Source: Pseudopedobacter sp965218985
GTDB lineage: Bacteria > Bacteroidota > Bacteroidia > Sphingobacteriales > Sphingobacteriaceae
Length of the DNA: 64,000 nt
Assembly: GCA_965218985.1 (NCBI GenBank)
Contig: CBDCMP010000007.1
Coordinates: forward strand, 2,046,001 to 2,110,000
Direction of reading: 5' to 3'
Below, piece by piece: positions 9,281 through 18,345 of the stretch; the stretch's first letter is position 1, and the number at the start of each line of letters is the position of its first letter. The notes under the pieces were generated by a model. It was not told where the DNA came from and searched no databases. It saw only the letters and a program-made list of their open reading frames with translations. The position numbers and the translations under genes are program-made.

Positions 9281-9747
9281 GATTGATATTCAGATTTTCT
9301 TTTTTCATCCTCATGATCATAGTTCTTCAAAGCTGTGACCATGAGGCGTTAGTAGATACTTTTGAAACTGTTCCTCATCAAAACTGGACCTACGTTAAAC
9401 CAATAAAGGCTACGTTTGAAATTTCCGATAGCACCAAAACATATCATATTTATGTTAATTTCAGGCATACGGCGGACTATCGATACTCCAATATCTGGCT
9501 AAGGCTTCATGTCCTCGGTCCAGGATTAAAAGATGTTCCTGAAAGACAGGAGTTTCAATTAGCGATGCCGGACGGCGAATGGCTGGGCAATGGTTCCGGT
9601 AACTTGTACAGCTACCAGCTTATTTATAAAGAACATTATAAGTTCCCCTCTAAAGGAAAATACACAGTGGTGGTGGAACAAAACATGAGAGATAATCCGT
9701 TAAAGAACATCTCTGATGTTGGGTTGAAGGTAGAGGAAGATAAGTAA
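9277..9747 (+). CDS. gldH: gliding-motility-type lipoprotein GldH
   Basis: A 156-residue lipoprotein with signal peptide MRLIFRFSFFILMIIVLQSC and lipobox Cys at 20. Conserved segments are DTFETVPHQNW, FRHTADYRYSNIWL, EWLGNGSGNLYSYQLIYKE and YTVVVEQNMRDNPLKNISDVG, which identify GldH. In Flavobacterium it is needed for gliding and type IX secretion-related function. Many non-gliding Sphingobacteria keep it, so its presence does not prove motility. Its ATG lies inside the end of ricT (ATGA overlap), placing it last in the holB-ricT-gldH unit. Confidence 0.9.
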   Translation: MRLIFRFSFFILMIIVLQSCDHEALVDTFETVPHQNWTYVKPIKATFEISDSTKTYHIYVNFRHTADYRYSNIWLRLHVLGPGLKDVPERQEFQLAMPDGEWLGNGSGNLYSYQLIYKEHYKFPSKGKYTVVVEQNMRDNPLKNISDVGLKVEEDK

Positions 9748-9821
9748 CATCGTACTATCTCAATTCCATAGCTTTGTATTGCCAATAAAACCTGCCTATC
9801 AAATCTCTTTCGATCAATCAT

Positions 9822-11120
9822 CTATAGCAATTCCACCAACCCTTCCAGCTTCATTCCTCTACTGCCTTTCAAAAGGACCAAAGCATCTTTGATCGGTTTT
9901 TTCTTTAATGCTTCCGCAGCTTCTGCAGTGGTTCTGTAAAAAGTGGCATCTGCCCGTTCATTCATTTTGTAAAATTCCTCCCCTATTAATATCAGCTCAT
10001 CAAAATGAAAGGAGAGCGTTTTTTGCACAACATTCTCATGTTCCCTGGCCGAATCTTCCCCAACTTCGAACATATCCCCTAAAATCGCTACTTTCTTCTC
10101 CGCTTTAAGCTGGGTCATATTTTCCAAAGCCGCCATCATGCTACTCGGGTTGGCATTGTAATAGTCCCCTATCACGGTGTTGAAGGAGGTTTTAATGATT
10201 TGAGAGCGGTTATTTCTGGGCTCGTAAGAATTGATTCCTTTGTTTATTTCATCGGATGTGAGTCCGAAACGTAAACCTACAGCTATGGCAGCTAAAATAT
10301 TCTCAAAATTATAAATTCCTGTGAGTTGGGAACTCACTTCATGATTTTCTCCCTTAAAAGTCCACCATAGTTTCAAATGAGGGTCATTATCCAAAAGTTC
10401 TCCGCTCACCTCATCTGAAGAATTCTTGCCATAAAAAACAACCTCTTTAAACGATCTGTTTTTAGCCATCTCCAATAAAAAAGAATTGTCTTTATTGATG
10501 AAAACCACGCCTGAATGTTTCTCCAGAAAATCGTATAGCTCTCCTTTACCTTTCTTCACGCCTTCAAACCCACCAAAACCCTCTAAATGAGCCTTGCCTA
10601 CATTAGTAATGAGGCCAAAATCCGGTCGGCAGATTTCACAAAGCATTTGAATCTCTTTTTGATGATTCGCTCCCATCTCCACAATAGCGATTTCCGTATC
10701 AGCACCGATTTCCAATAAAGTCAGGGGTACACCAATATGGTTATTCAAATTTCCTTTGGTGGCAGATGTTTGAAACTTCTGAGCAAGTACGCTATTGACC
10801 AGCTCTTTAGTGGTGGTTTTGCCATTGGAACCCGTTAACCCGATCACAGGAATATTCAATTGTTCCCGATGATATCTACCTAATTGTTGCAATGCGAAAA
10901 GAACGTCATCAACTAATATAAACCTATCATCTGTTTTAAATTCAGGGTTGTCAATCACAGCAAAAGCAGCTCCCAGTTCCAACGCTTGCGGTGCAAAGGT
11001 ATTGGCATCAAAATTATCCCCTTTAAGGGCGAAGAATAAACAGCCGGGAGTGATTTTTCTGGTATCAGTGCAAATAATTGAATGAGAAAGGTAGTATTGA
11101 TATAGATTTGAAGGCTCCAT
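9822..11120 (-). CDS. murF: UDP-N-acetylmuramoyl-tripeptide--D-alanyl-D-alanine ligase
   Basis: Adds D-Ala-D-Ala to the UDP-MurNAc-tripeptide, the last cytoplasmic step of the peptidoglycan precursor. The sequence shows the N-terminal STDTRKI-like motif (ICTDTRKITPGCLFFALKG), the ATP-binding GLTGSNGKTTTKE, the EMGANHQKEI and ITNVGKAHLEGFG segments, and a C-terminal ligase domain with YNANPSSM and LGDMFEVGE. A longer frame reaches 11168, but the ATG at 11120 (MEPSNLYQYYL) fits family starts and gives 432 residues. It stands alone on the minus strand. Confidence 0.92.
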   Translation of the reverse strand: MEPSNLYQYYLSHSIICTDTRKITPGCLFFALKGDNFDANTFAPQALELGAAFAVIDNPEFKTDDRFILVDDVLFALQQLGRYHREQLNIPVIGLTGSNGKTTTKELVNSVLAQKFQTSATKGNLNNHIGVPLTLLEIGADTEIAIVEMGANHQKEIQMLCEICRPDFGLITNVGKAHLEGFGGFEGVKKGKGELYDFLEKHSGVVFINKDNSFLLEMAKNRSFKEVVFYGKNSSDEVSGELLDNDPHLKLWWTFKGENHEVSSQLTGIYNFENILAAIAVGLRFGLTSDEINKGINSYEPRNNRSQIIKTSFNTVIGDYYNANPSSMMAALENMTQLKAEKKVAILGDMFEVGEDSAREHENVVQKTLSFHFDELILIGEEFYKMNERADATFYRTTAEAAEALKKKPIKDALVLLKGSRGMKLEGLVELL

Positions 11121-11229
11121 CTGTAATTTTTTATTTACAATATTAGTTTTGTTAGGCTTTACCTCCAAAAATAAGAGGAATTAAACAGATATCGTTTTTA
11201 AAATAGGTGTAAATACTTAGTTTAGTGAA

Positions 11230-13752
11230 ATGAAAAGATTTTTATGCTGTTTCGCCCTGTTAATTGCAGGATTCAACTTCACTTTTGCCCAGCAAAAATT
11301 GCAATCCCCTTCAGAATTTCTGGGATATGAGCTAGGGACCCATTTCACTTTACATTATAAAGTGCTGGAATACTATAAATACCTGGCTGCAAATTCTAAA
11401 AATGTGAAGCTTCAATCTTACGGAGAGACCAATGAAGGAAGAGAATTATTGGTGGCGTTCGTAGCGGATGATGAAAATATTGGCAGATTAGAGGAAATCC
11501 GAAAAAGTAATTTGGCGAATGCAGGAATAGGTAATGGCCAACCCATGGCAAATCAACCAGCCATAGTATGGCTAAGCTATAATGTTCATGGAAATGAGTC
11601 AGTCTCCACCGAAGCTTCCATGAAAACTATTTATGACCTGTTAAATCCGGCAAATACCAAAACCAAGGAATGGTTAAAGAATACCGTCGTGGTCATTGAT
11701 CCTTGTATCAATCCCGATGGAAGAGACCGTTATGTGAATTTTTATAACCCCGTCGCCAACAAAATTCCTGATCCAAAACCGTATGCCCGCGAACACCGCG
11801 AACCATGGCCGGGTGGCAGGGTGAATCATTATTATTTCGATTTAAATCGTGACTGGGCATGGCAGACGCAAAAAGAGACTAAGGAAAGAATTAAACTTTT
11901 TAATAGTTGGCTCCCAGAAGTGCATGTGGATTTTCATGAGCAGGGAGTGAACGAACCCTATTATTTCGCTCCGGCAGCTGCCCCTTTTCATAATGCCATC
12001 ACGCCATGGCAAACAGAGTTTCAAACCACCATTGGTAAGAATAATGCAAAATACTTCGATCAACATGGCTGGTTGTATTTTACTAAAGAACGTTTCGATC
12101 TTTTGTATCCATCTTATGGAGATACTTACCCGCTTTACAACGGTTCCATTGGAATGACTTTTGAACAGGGCGGGGGCGGGGTTGCCGGCCTGGCAATTTT
12201 AAACGAAGAGGGAGATACCTTAACGTTAAAAGACAGAATAGCTCATCATTATACCACCGGTCTCTCTACTGTGGAGACTACTTCTCAATACGCCCACAAA
12301 GTGGTGGATGAATTCAAGAAATTCTATTCCACCTCTAAGAATAATCCTGTTGGAGAGTACAAAACTTATGTGATCAAAGCAGATGATCATGCTGAGAATG
12401 CAGCAAAATTGGCTGAATTATTAAAAAGAAATGGCATTGAATATGGTTATGGTGTTGCCAAACCAGCGAATGGCTATGATTACTTTACCAATAAGACCGA
12501 GAATTTCAATATAGAAAAAGCCGATCTGATCGTGAACGCTTATCAACCAAAATCTGTTTTGGCCAGAGTTTTACTGGAACCAAAAACTGTGGTGGTTGAT
12601 TCCAACACTTATGACATTACCGCATGGGCTTTACCTTATGCCTATGGTCTAAAAACCTATGGTTTAAAAGAATCTGTTCAACCTGTTACTGAGATGGCCC
12701 CGCCGCCTGCACCGGTACAACCTGCTGCAAGCGGGACAGCAGCTTATGCCTGGATAGCTGAGTGGAAATCCGTGAAAGATGTGAAGTTTTTAGCAGCTTT
12801 ACTGCAACATCATGTGAAAGTAAGGTTCACAGAAACCGCTTTTGAAGAAGGTGGAAAAGTTTACGACGCCGGTTCTCTTATCATTGCAAAAACCAGCAAT
12901 GGCGGTTTAGGTAATGGACTGGAAACTTTAGTTCAACAACTGGCGACAGAGAAAGGAGAGACTTTATCCAAAATCACCAGTGGTTTTGTAGATAAGGGGG
13001 CTGATTTCGGTTCTTATAAAGTGCGGTACATCAATAAGCCAACTGTAGCGGTTTTGGCTGGTGATGGGGTGAGTGCTACAGCATTTGGAGAAGTTTGGCA
13101 ATTCTTTGAGCAACAGATTGATTATCCAATAACGGTGATCAGAACGGATGATATCAGCCGTGTGAATTGGGATGATATTCAGGTTCTGATTGCTCCAAGT
13201 GGCTATTACCAAAATTTAGCCGATGAAAAAATCCTCAACTGGATAAAAGCTGGCGGGAAATTGATCGCTATTGATGGGGCGGTAAGACAACTGGCTGATA
13301 AAAAAGGCTTTGCTATTAAGGTAAAAGAAGTGAAAGATGACAAGGAGAAGGATACTAAAAAAGACCCTTATAAAAACCTGAAGACCTATGGTGAAAGCGA
13401 AAGAACAGATTTAACCAACTCCATGCCTGGCGCAATTTACCGTGTTGATTTAGATAACACGCATCCGCTTGCTTTCGGCTATCCAAAATACTATTACACG
13501 CTCAGGTTAGACGATGAAGTTTACAGCTTTTTGGAAGAAGGATGGAATGTGGGAGTGATAAAAAAAGATAATTATGTAAGCGGTTTTGTAGGAAATGGGA
13601 TTAAAGATAAATTAAAAGACGGCACCTTGTTTGGTGTGGAGCAAATCGGCAGGGGAACTGTTGTTTATCTTGCTGATGATCCATTGTTCAGAAGCTTTTG
13701 GGAGAATGGAAAATTATTATTTAGTAATGCTGTTTTCCTGGTAGGGCAATAG
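11230..13752 (+). CDS. secreted M14-family zinc carboxypeptidase
   Basis: An 840-residue protein with signal peptide cleaving after FTFAQ (about residue 21). The M14 domain carries the zinc pair H120/E123 in NVHGNESVS. It continues with NPDGRDRY at 161-168, the substrate-binding LNRDW at 205-209, H236 in VDFHEQG as third zinc ligand, and MTFEQGG near 310 with the catalytic Glu. After it come a long C-terminal region and a glutamine-amidotransferase-like segment around 600-720. This layout is common in large Bacteroidota periplasmic or outer-surface peptidases. A strong terminator follows 18 bp later. Confidence 0.88.
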   Translation: MKRFLCCFALLIAGFNFTFAQQKLQSPSEFLGYELGTHFTLHYKVLEYYKYLAANSKNVKLQSYGETNEGRELLVAFVADDENIGRLEEIRKSNLANAGIGNGQPMANQPAIVWLSYNVHGNESVSTEASMKTIYDLLNPANTKTKEWLKNTVVVIDPCINPDGRDRYVNFYNPVANKIPDPKPYAREHREPWPGGRVNHYYFDLNRDWAWQTQKETKERIKLFNSWLPEVHVDFHEQGVNEPYYFAPAAAPFHNAITPWQTEFQTTIGKNNAKYFDQHGWLYFTKERFDLLYPSYGDTYPLYNGSIGMTFEQGGGGVAGLAILNEEGDTLTLKDRIAHHYTTGLSTVETTSQYAHKVVDEFKKFYSTSKNNPVGEYKTYVIKADDHAENAAKLAELLKRNGIEYGYGVAKPANGYDYFTNKTENFNIEKADLIVNAYQPKSVLARVLLEPKTVVVDSNTYDITAWALPYAYGLKTYGLKESVQPVTEMAPPPAPVQPAASGTAAYAWIAEWKSVKDVKFLAALLQHHVKVRFTETAFEEGGKVYDAGSLIIAKTSNGGLGNGLETLVQQLATEKGETLSKITSGFVDKGADFGSYKVRYINKPTVAVLAGDGVSATAFGEVWQFFEQQIDYPITVIRTDDISRVNWDDIQVLIAPSGYYQNLADEKILNWIKAGGKLIAIDGAVRQLADKKGFAIKVKEVKDDKEKDTKKDPYKNLKTYGESERTDLTNSMPGAIYRVDLDNTHPLAFGYPKYYYTLRLDDEVYSFLEEGWNVGVIKKDNYVSGFVGNGIKDKLKDGTLFGVEQIGRGTVVYLADDPLFRSFWENGKLLFSNAVFLVGQ

Positions 13753-13770
13753 CTTGTTTAAATTTGGAAA

Positions 13771-13803
13771 GCCAATCTGCGATAAACAGATTGGCCTTTT
13801 TTA
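13771..13803 (+). terminator. intrinsic terminator of the M14 peptidase gene
   Basis: GCCAATCTG (13771-13779) and CAGATTGGC (13787-13795) form a perfect 9-bp stem with a 7-nt loop, followed by a T-rich run. It lies between the plus-strand peptidase and the end of the minus-strand ABC1 gene; the T-run serves the plus strand. Confidence 0.85.
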
Positions 13804-13820
13804 TTGCTGATGAAATTCGT

Positions 13821-15131
13821 TCAAAAGCTCAGCTTCACATGTGGTCGGTAGGTGTCAGTTTTCACTTTAGCTCCTAATTCATGCAGAATATTATATAATC
13901 CAAAATTGGTCCGGTTCACATAAATGAAATGTTTTACTCCACGGGCTTGTTTAAATTCAGGCATCCTGGAGATCTTTTCACCAAAACTGTACAGATCATC
14001 AAAAAACTCAGATTGGCTGAAATCAAATTCTCCTTTGATATAAGGTTCAGCAAATAGCGAAATCATCTCCTTATAATTTTCATAATAAAACTCCACTTGT
14101 TGATCATCATCTTTCGGCAGAATCATTTCTAAAGCCCTGAAAGCTTTAATGGTTTCCCCTTTATCATCCAATAAGTCAGTTGAGGTGGTGGAGAAGAAAG
14201 GATAATAGAAATCATCCGGTAATTCCTTAATGCATCCAAAATCTATGATACCTAGTTTTCCTTCGGGAGTGATGAGAAAATTACCTGGATGTGGATCCGC
14301 ATGCACGGCCCTTAGCTCGTGTTGCTGGAAATTATAAAAATCCCATAATGCCTGTCCGATAGTATTTCTTAATGCTTGGGAAGGGTTAGTATTTAAAAAT
14401 TCTTTTAAGTGAAGCCCTGCTAACCAACTCATGGTGATGATCCGCGGACCTGATAGTTCCCGATGATAGGTTGGGAAAACAAGGTTAGGAATAGCAGCAC
14501 AAGCTTTTGAAATTTTAATGGAATTTTTCACTTCTAATTCGTAATCGGTCTCCTCCACCAAACGCTCCTCCACTTCCCTCATATAGATATCCAATTCCTT
14601 CTCGCTCATGCCCAATAATCTGAAAGCAAAAGGTTTTACCAGTTTTAAATCTGAGGAGATGGAATTTCCCACACCGGGATATTGTATCTTTACGGCTAAT
14701 TTCTCGCCATTCAACATCGCTTGATGAACCTGGCCAATGGAGGCAGCATTGGTCGACTTCAAATCGAATTCGTCAAATATTTTATCGGGCGTCTGACCAA
14801 AATGCTTTTTGAAGGTTTGCATGATGAGCGGGCCACTTAAAGGGGGTGCGTTATATTGAGATAAAGAGAATTTGTCTACATAGGCTTTTGGAAGAATATT
14901 TTTATCCATACTCAGCATTTGGGCCACTTTTAAAGCACTGCCCTTTAACTCACTAAGCGATTCATAAATATCAGCGGCATTATCTTCATTCAATTCATCT
15001 TTGTTTAGATCCGGATTGAATAGTTTTTTAGAATAGTGTTTGATATAATTACCACCTATTTTGATTCCTGTCCCTACAAACTTAGCTGACCGTGCAACCT
15101 TACTTGCAGGAATGCTGTTTTGTTCTTTCAT
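13821..15131 (-). CDS. ABC1/UbiB-family (AarF) protein kinase-like protein
   Basis: Atypical kinase-like ATPase of the ABC1 family, whose members support quinone or other isoprenoid-lipid metabolism. The KxGQ region appears as SELKGSALKVAQMLS, followed by APPLSGP, TNAASIGQVHQA, VKIQYPG with the nucleotide-binding Lys, HADPHPGNFLI and IDFGC. The start is ATG 15131; a GTG at 15137 overlapping the TetR stop is the alternative. It is the last gene of the queD-folE-SDR-flavin reductase-TetR-ABC1 unit. This suggests a role linked to pterin/flavin or light-responsive metabolism rather than to ubiquinone, which Bacteroidota lack. Confidence 0.88.
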   Translation of the reverse strand: MKEQNSIPASKVARSAKFVGTGIKIGGNYIKHYSKKLFNPDLNKDELNEDNAADIYESLSELKGSALKVAQMLSMDKNILPKAYVDKFSLSQYNAPPLSGPLIMQTFKKHFGQTPDKIFDEFDLKSTNAASIGQVHQAMLNGEKLAVKIQYPGVGNSISSDLKLVKPFAFRLLGMSEKELDIYMREVEERLVEETDYELEVKNSIKISKACAAIPNLVFPTYHRELSGPRIITMSWLAGLHLKEFLNTNPSQALRNTIGQALWDFYNFQQHELRAVHADPHPGNFLITPEGKLGIIDFGCIKELPDDFYYPFFSTTSTDLLDDKGETIKAFRALEMILPKDDDQQVEFYYENYKEMISLFAEPYIKGEFDFSQSEFFDDLYSFGEKISRMPEFKQARGVKHFIYVNRTNFGLYNILHELGAKVKTDTYRPHVKLSF

Positions 15132-15136
15132 TTTCA

Positions 15137-15787
15137 CTAACCAAAGCTGGTTTTGAATCCTGCATTTTGAGCAAGGAATTTTCCATAATCCAAAAGGTTA
15201 TCTATTGGAGTCCTTTGAAAAAAGTCAAAAGTGAGGTTTACTCCTTTCTCTATGGCTTCATCAGTTTTCTCAAATCCGGCAGAATAATCTTTTATCCAAA
15301 AATTCAATAAAAAGGCTACCTGAGCCCAAAGCCCATCCTTATATCTATCACTGAGAAATTTTCTGTCGGTGAGTTCTCCGCTTTCCAGGCCTTCCTGTAT
15401 AATTAGGATGCTGAATTCTTCAAAAGCTTTTTTGCCTTCTTTCAATTGAACCGGAGTACGCAAGCTTTTCCTAAAATTGTCGACACTATATTTCACGAAG
15501 CTCCTTTTACCTTTTAATAACTCAAAAAAGCTGTAAAAGAAAGATAATGCTTTCTCTCTTGAGTTGTATTGCTCCCACACTTCCTGTGTTTTGATCTGCA
15601 TGATTGTTTCTGTGAAGAAATCTGCCCAGATGGCGGAGTCGATGGAATCGAACGAGCCAAAGTGTTGATAAAATTCCTCCTCAGCCATTTTGTTCTTTTT
15701 AGCGAAAGAGAATACGGAAGAGGGTTTTTTGCCTTCGGTAAGCACAAAATCTACGTATGCGTTCTGGATTTTTTGTTTTGTAGCCAT
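15137..15787 (-). CDS. TetR-family transcriptional regulator
   Basis: The 216-residue protein starts MATKQKIQNAYVDFVLTEGKKPSSV. Its N-terminal helix-turn-helix reads SVFSFAKKNKMAEEEFYQHFGSFDSIDSAIW, with the usual TetR recognition helix ending YxHF. The C-terminal part is the helical domain found in Bacteroidota TetR proteins next to ABC1 kinases. It lies inside the operon it probably controls; the paired operator upstream of queD at 18262-18291 is a candidate target. It ends just before the ABC1 start and follows the flavin reductase by 3 bp. Confidence 0.8.
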   Translation of the reverse strand: MATKQKIQNAYVDFVLTEGKKPSSVFSFAKKNKMAEEEFYQHFGSFDSIDSAIWADFFTETIMQIKTQEVWEQYNSREKALSFFYSFFELLKGKRSFVKYSVDNFRKSLRTPVQLKEGKKAFEEFSILIIQEGLESGELTDRKFLSDRYKDGLWAQVAFLLNFWIKDYSAGFEKTDEAIEKGVNLTFDFFQRTPIDNLLDYGKFLAQNAGFKTSFG

Positions 15788-15790
15788 GGT

Positions 15791-16447
15791 TCACTTCTTT
15801 ATGTTAATATCAACGTTCAACAGATCAGGATGTTTTCCTGGTTTGGCATACATTAACCTGCCGATAAAATTCGTGCTGTAATAGGCATCCAAACCTGCAA
15901 CGGTCAATGAATGAGCTTTATTTAAATCAACAAAGCCATCTTCGGAAATTAAATCCCCCTCCAACAAAACATGGGTGACCTCGCCAATCACGATTTTAGT
16001 TTGATGGAGTGAAAACGGGAGGATCTCTTTGAATTCCAGACCAATCTTCACGTTGGATTCTTTTACAAATGGTGCCTTAAAATTGGAAATGTATTCCTCC
16101 GAGAATCCACATTCAGCAAATTCTGAAACTCCTGCTAGGTACCTGGCACTGGTTTGATGAGCAGCCAGGTAATCTTTCTCTAACACATTGTTTAAGGTAT
16201 ACACCTTGGTTCGCATGATATTGGAGATGGTTTCATGTTCATTTCCGTCTGGCCTAACGACCATTCCAAGGTAAGGAGGGTTAGCTCCAACATGAAAAAT
16301 GGAATTAAACAGAGATAAATTGGTTTTACCATCTTCATTCACGGTACCCACCATTTGTAAACTTTTGAATCCAGCTATACTGTTCATGAAGGTGGTGCGG
16401 AATGATTTCTCCATTCCCAGGATGTCTGTAATGTTGAAATAGCTCAT
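15791..16447 (-). CDS. flavin reductase-like (FMN-binding) protein
   Basis: A 218-residue protein of the flavin reductase/FMN-binding split-barrel family. Visible signs are KSFRTTFMNSIAGFKSLQMVGT, the NLSLFNSIFHVGANPPYLGMVVRP FMN-contact block, NIMRTKVYTLN, and a C-terminal half with LPFSLHQTKIVIGEVTHVLL. Members bind FMN and often supply reduced flavin, though the partner is unknown. It begins right at the SDR stop and precedes the TetR gene by 3 bp. It is divergent from a flavoprotein gene (DASH cryptochrome), which makes a flavin-supply role plausible but unproven. Confidence 0.85.
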   Translation of the reverse strand: MSYFNITDILGMEKSFRTTFMNSIAGFKSLQMVGTVNEDGKTNLSLFNSIFHVGANPPYLGMVVRPDGNEHETISNIMRTKVYTLNNVLEKDYLAAHQTSARYLAGVSEFAECGFSEEYISNFKAPFVKESNVKIGLEFKEILPFSLHQTKIVIGEVTHVLLEGDLISEDGFVDLNKAHSLTVAGLDAYYSTNFIGRLMYAKPGKHPDLLNVDINIKK

Positions 16448-17146
16448 CTAAATGTTTTTTATGGAGGATATTCCGCCATCAATGGCGATGATTTGCCCTG
16501 TTATCCACGAACTTTGGAAAGAAAGAAGGAAAAATGCTGCTTCTGCCAATTCTTTCGCTGTCCCTATTCTCCCCAAAGGATGCCTTTTATCAGCAGCTTG
16601 CTTCTTTTCTGGGGTTGACAAGAGTTGATGTGCCAAGGATGTCTCCGTTAAAGAAGGTGCAATGGCATTCACTCTAATTCTATTTACAGCAAATTCAGCA
16701 GCTAAAGATTTCGTTAAACCTTCTATTGCGCCTTTTGCGGAGGCAACACTGCTGTGATATCCCATTCCAGCTTTTACAGCCACCGAACTGAATAAAACAA
16801 CCGAGGAAGTTTCAGCAGCTTTAAGATTTTCTATCAAAAACTGAATGATTTTAACCGCACCTATCACATTCAATTTATAATCGTTCAAAAAGTCCTCTTC
16901 TTTTAATCTGGTGAACGGTTTAAGATTGATGGTACCCGGGCAATAAGCTAATCCGTCCAGCACATCAGGCAGTTGTTCATGGAGTGAACTTACATCCTCC
17001 AAAACATCTACATGTATATGATGAGCAACATCAGGAATCTCCCCTTTATGCCTTGACGCTGAGAAAACTACGTGTCCTTCCGCAGCTAATCGCCTCACTA
17101 ATTCCAACCCTATTCCGGAACTTCCTCCAACTATCAGGTAATTCAT
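16448..17146 (-). CDS. short-chain dehydrogenase/reductase
   Basis: A 232-residue classical SDR with NAD(P)-binding GGSSGIG at 7-13, the CPGT variant of NNAG near 69, catalytic Ser in VVLFSSVAVKAG, and YHSSVASAKGA where the usual YxxxK reads as YHSSVASAK. The catalytic Tyr and Lys are therefore spaced differently from the consensus, and Y may not align with the classical residue. The end GGISSIKNI follows the normal WITGQIIAIDGG. Downstream of queD and folE it could act as a sepiapterin-reductase-like enzyme finishing a tetrahydropterin. That is inference from context. Confidence 0.82.
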   Translation of the reverse strand: MNYLIVGGSSGIGLELVRRLAAEGHVVFSASRHKGEIPDVAHHIHVDVLEDVSSLHEQLPDVLDGLAYCPGTINLKPFTRLKEEDFLNDYKLNVIGAVKIIQFLIENLKAAETSSVVLFSSVAVKAGMGYHSSVASAKGAIEGLTKSLAAEFAVNRIRVNAIAPSLTETSLAHQLLSTPEKKQAADKRHPLGRIGTAKELAEAAFFLLSFQSSWITGQIIAIDGGISSIKNI

Positions 17147-17147
17147 A

Positions 17148-17849
17148 TCAACTGACGTAATTTAAAAACTCATTCCGGGCGTTCGTTTCCAAAAACTTTC
17201 CGCCATATTCTGCTGTGACGGTTGAACTATCCGTGTCATTTACTCCTCTGGAAGAGACACATAAATGGGAAGCTTCCATCATCACTGCCACATCTTCGGT
17301 TTCCAATACTTTCTTCAACTCATTGGCGATTTGAATAGTTAAACGCTCCTGAACTTGCGGACGTTGGGCGTAGTATTGGACTATCCGGTTTAATTTTGAT
17401 AATCCTATCACCTTACCGCTGCTGATGTAGGCAACATGCGCTTTACCAATGATGGGCACAAAATGATGTTCACAATTACTAAAGAGTGTGATATTCTTCT
17501 CCACCAGCATCTGATTATATCGGTATTTATTTTCAAATAACCTTACTTTAGGTTTATTGGACGGATTTAATCCCTTAAAAGTCTCTTTAATGTACATTTT
17601 AGCCACTCTTTTAGGAGTTCCCTTCAAGCTATCATCCGTTAAATCCAATCCCATGATCTCCATGATGCTTTTAAAATGCTTCTCAATCATTTCAATTTTT
17701 GTGTCATCATCCATCAAAAAAGCATCCTCCCGTAACGGGGTTTCATCAGAAGTGGCCACATGATCATCGCCAATGGAATCCATTAAAATCACCTGTGTAT
17801 TGTTGTAATCATCAAGCGGGGTATTCAACATAATTTCTTTCGGTTTCAT
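17148..17849 (-). CDS. folE: GTP cyclohydrolase I
   Basis: Converts GTP to 7,8-dihydroneopterin triphosphate, the entry to folate and pterin synthesis. Zinc ligands are visible as C126 and H129 in CEHHF and C197 in SHLCVSSRG. HVAYISSGKVIGLSKLNRIV and QRPQVQERLT are the family blocks. The frame from 17849 overlaps queD by 38 bp; ATG 17783 (MDSIGDDH) would avoid overlap and is a plausible alternative start. It is second in the minus-strand operon, directly after queD. The pair therefore makes a tetrahydropterin from GTP. Confidence 0.92.
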   Translation of the reverse strand: MKPKEIMLNTPLDDYNNTQVILMDSIGDDHVATSDETPLREDAFLMDDDTKIEMIEKHFKSIMEIMGLDLTDDSLKGTPKRVAKMYIKETFKGLNPSNKPKVRLFENKYRYNQMLVEKNITLFSNCEHHFVPIIGKAHVAYISSGKVIGLSKLNRIVQYYAQRPQVQERLTIQIANELKKVLETEDVAVMMEASHLCVSSRGVNDTDSSTVTAEYGGKFLETNARNEFLNYVS

Positions 17850-18231
17850 ATAAAATCACTTTCAAATCTAAATCTGGATTGATATCATCTCTTAATAAGT
17901 TGTAAATCACCATGGCAATGTGCTCAGCCGTTGGATTCAAGTTTTTGAATTCCTGAATGTCAAGGTTCAGGTTTTTATGGTCAAATTTGTCTAATACCTT
18001 ATTTTTAATGAGGTCTGACAATATTTTCATATCCATGAGATAGCCTGTCTCTTCCTCAACTTTTCCTACCACTTTAACGATCAATTCGTAATTATGCCCG
18101 TGGTAGTTTGGATTATTGCATTTTCCAAACACTTCAAAATTTTTGTCCTCGGTCCATTGGGGGTTATGCAGTCTGTGAGCTGCATTAAAATGTTCTTTTC
18201 TGAATACTGCGACTTTGTGTTTTAAATCCAT
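17812..18231 (-). CDS. queD: 6-pyruvoyl-tetrahydropterin synthase / 6-carboxytetrahydropterin synthase
   Basis: A 139-residue PTPS-family enzyme acting on dihydroneopterin triphosphate. Zinc-binding histidines are H19 (FNAAHRL), H44 and H46 (YHGH). The catalytic Cys is C38 in GKCNNPNYHGH, and the catalytic pair is DH in KFDHKNLN. Sequence alone does not separate QueD (queuosine route) from a true PTPS. Here the gene is cotranscribed with folE, an SDR and a flavin reductase beside a cryptochrome, and queC/queE are absent nearby. That favours a pterin-cofactor role. First gene of the operon, with the paired operator at 18262-18291 just upstream. Confidence 0.88.
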   Translation of the reverse strand: MDLKHKVAVFRKEHFNAAHRLHNPQWTEDKNFEVFGKCNNPNYHGHNYELIVKVVGKVEEETGYLMDMKILSDLIKNKVLDKFDHKNLNLDIQEFKNLNPTAEHIAMVIYNLLRDDINPDLDLKVILYETERNYVEYPA

Positions 18232-18240
18232 TTAAATGTT

Positions 18241-18274
18241 TAAACTTAAAATTTTCTGTTTTGTTTAACAAACA
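18241..18274 (-). promoter_or_regulatory. candidate promoter of the queD-folE operon
   Basis: On the minus strand a TTG followed 20 bp later by TAAGTTTA (18248-18241) approximates the Bacteroidota promoter with one mismatch in the -7 box. The upstream half overlaps one TGTTTAACA site, so a protein bound there could block the polymerase. Confidence 0.4.
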
Positions 18275-18294
18275 GAAAAAAATGTTAAACAAAA
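18259..18294. promoter_or_regulatory. paired operator: 12-bp inverted repeat, two TGTTWAACA sites
   Basis: TTTTGTTTAACA (18259-18270) and its exact reverse complement TGTTAAACAAAA (18283-18294) are separated by 12 bp. Each half contains a nearly palindromic nonamer (TGTTTAACA at 18262, TGTTAAACA at 18283), so the two sites lie 21 bp apart, on one face of the helix. A second, overlapping 10-bp inverted repeat, TTTTCTGTTT/AAACAGAAAA, spans 18252-18279. The TetR protein of the operon is the obvious candidate ligand; a MerR-type light regulator is an alternative. Confidence 0.65.
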
Positions 18295-18345
18295 TTCCTA
18301 AATAAATTGAAATCATCAATTGCCCATGATGATCCACATTCAACG

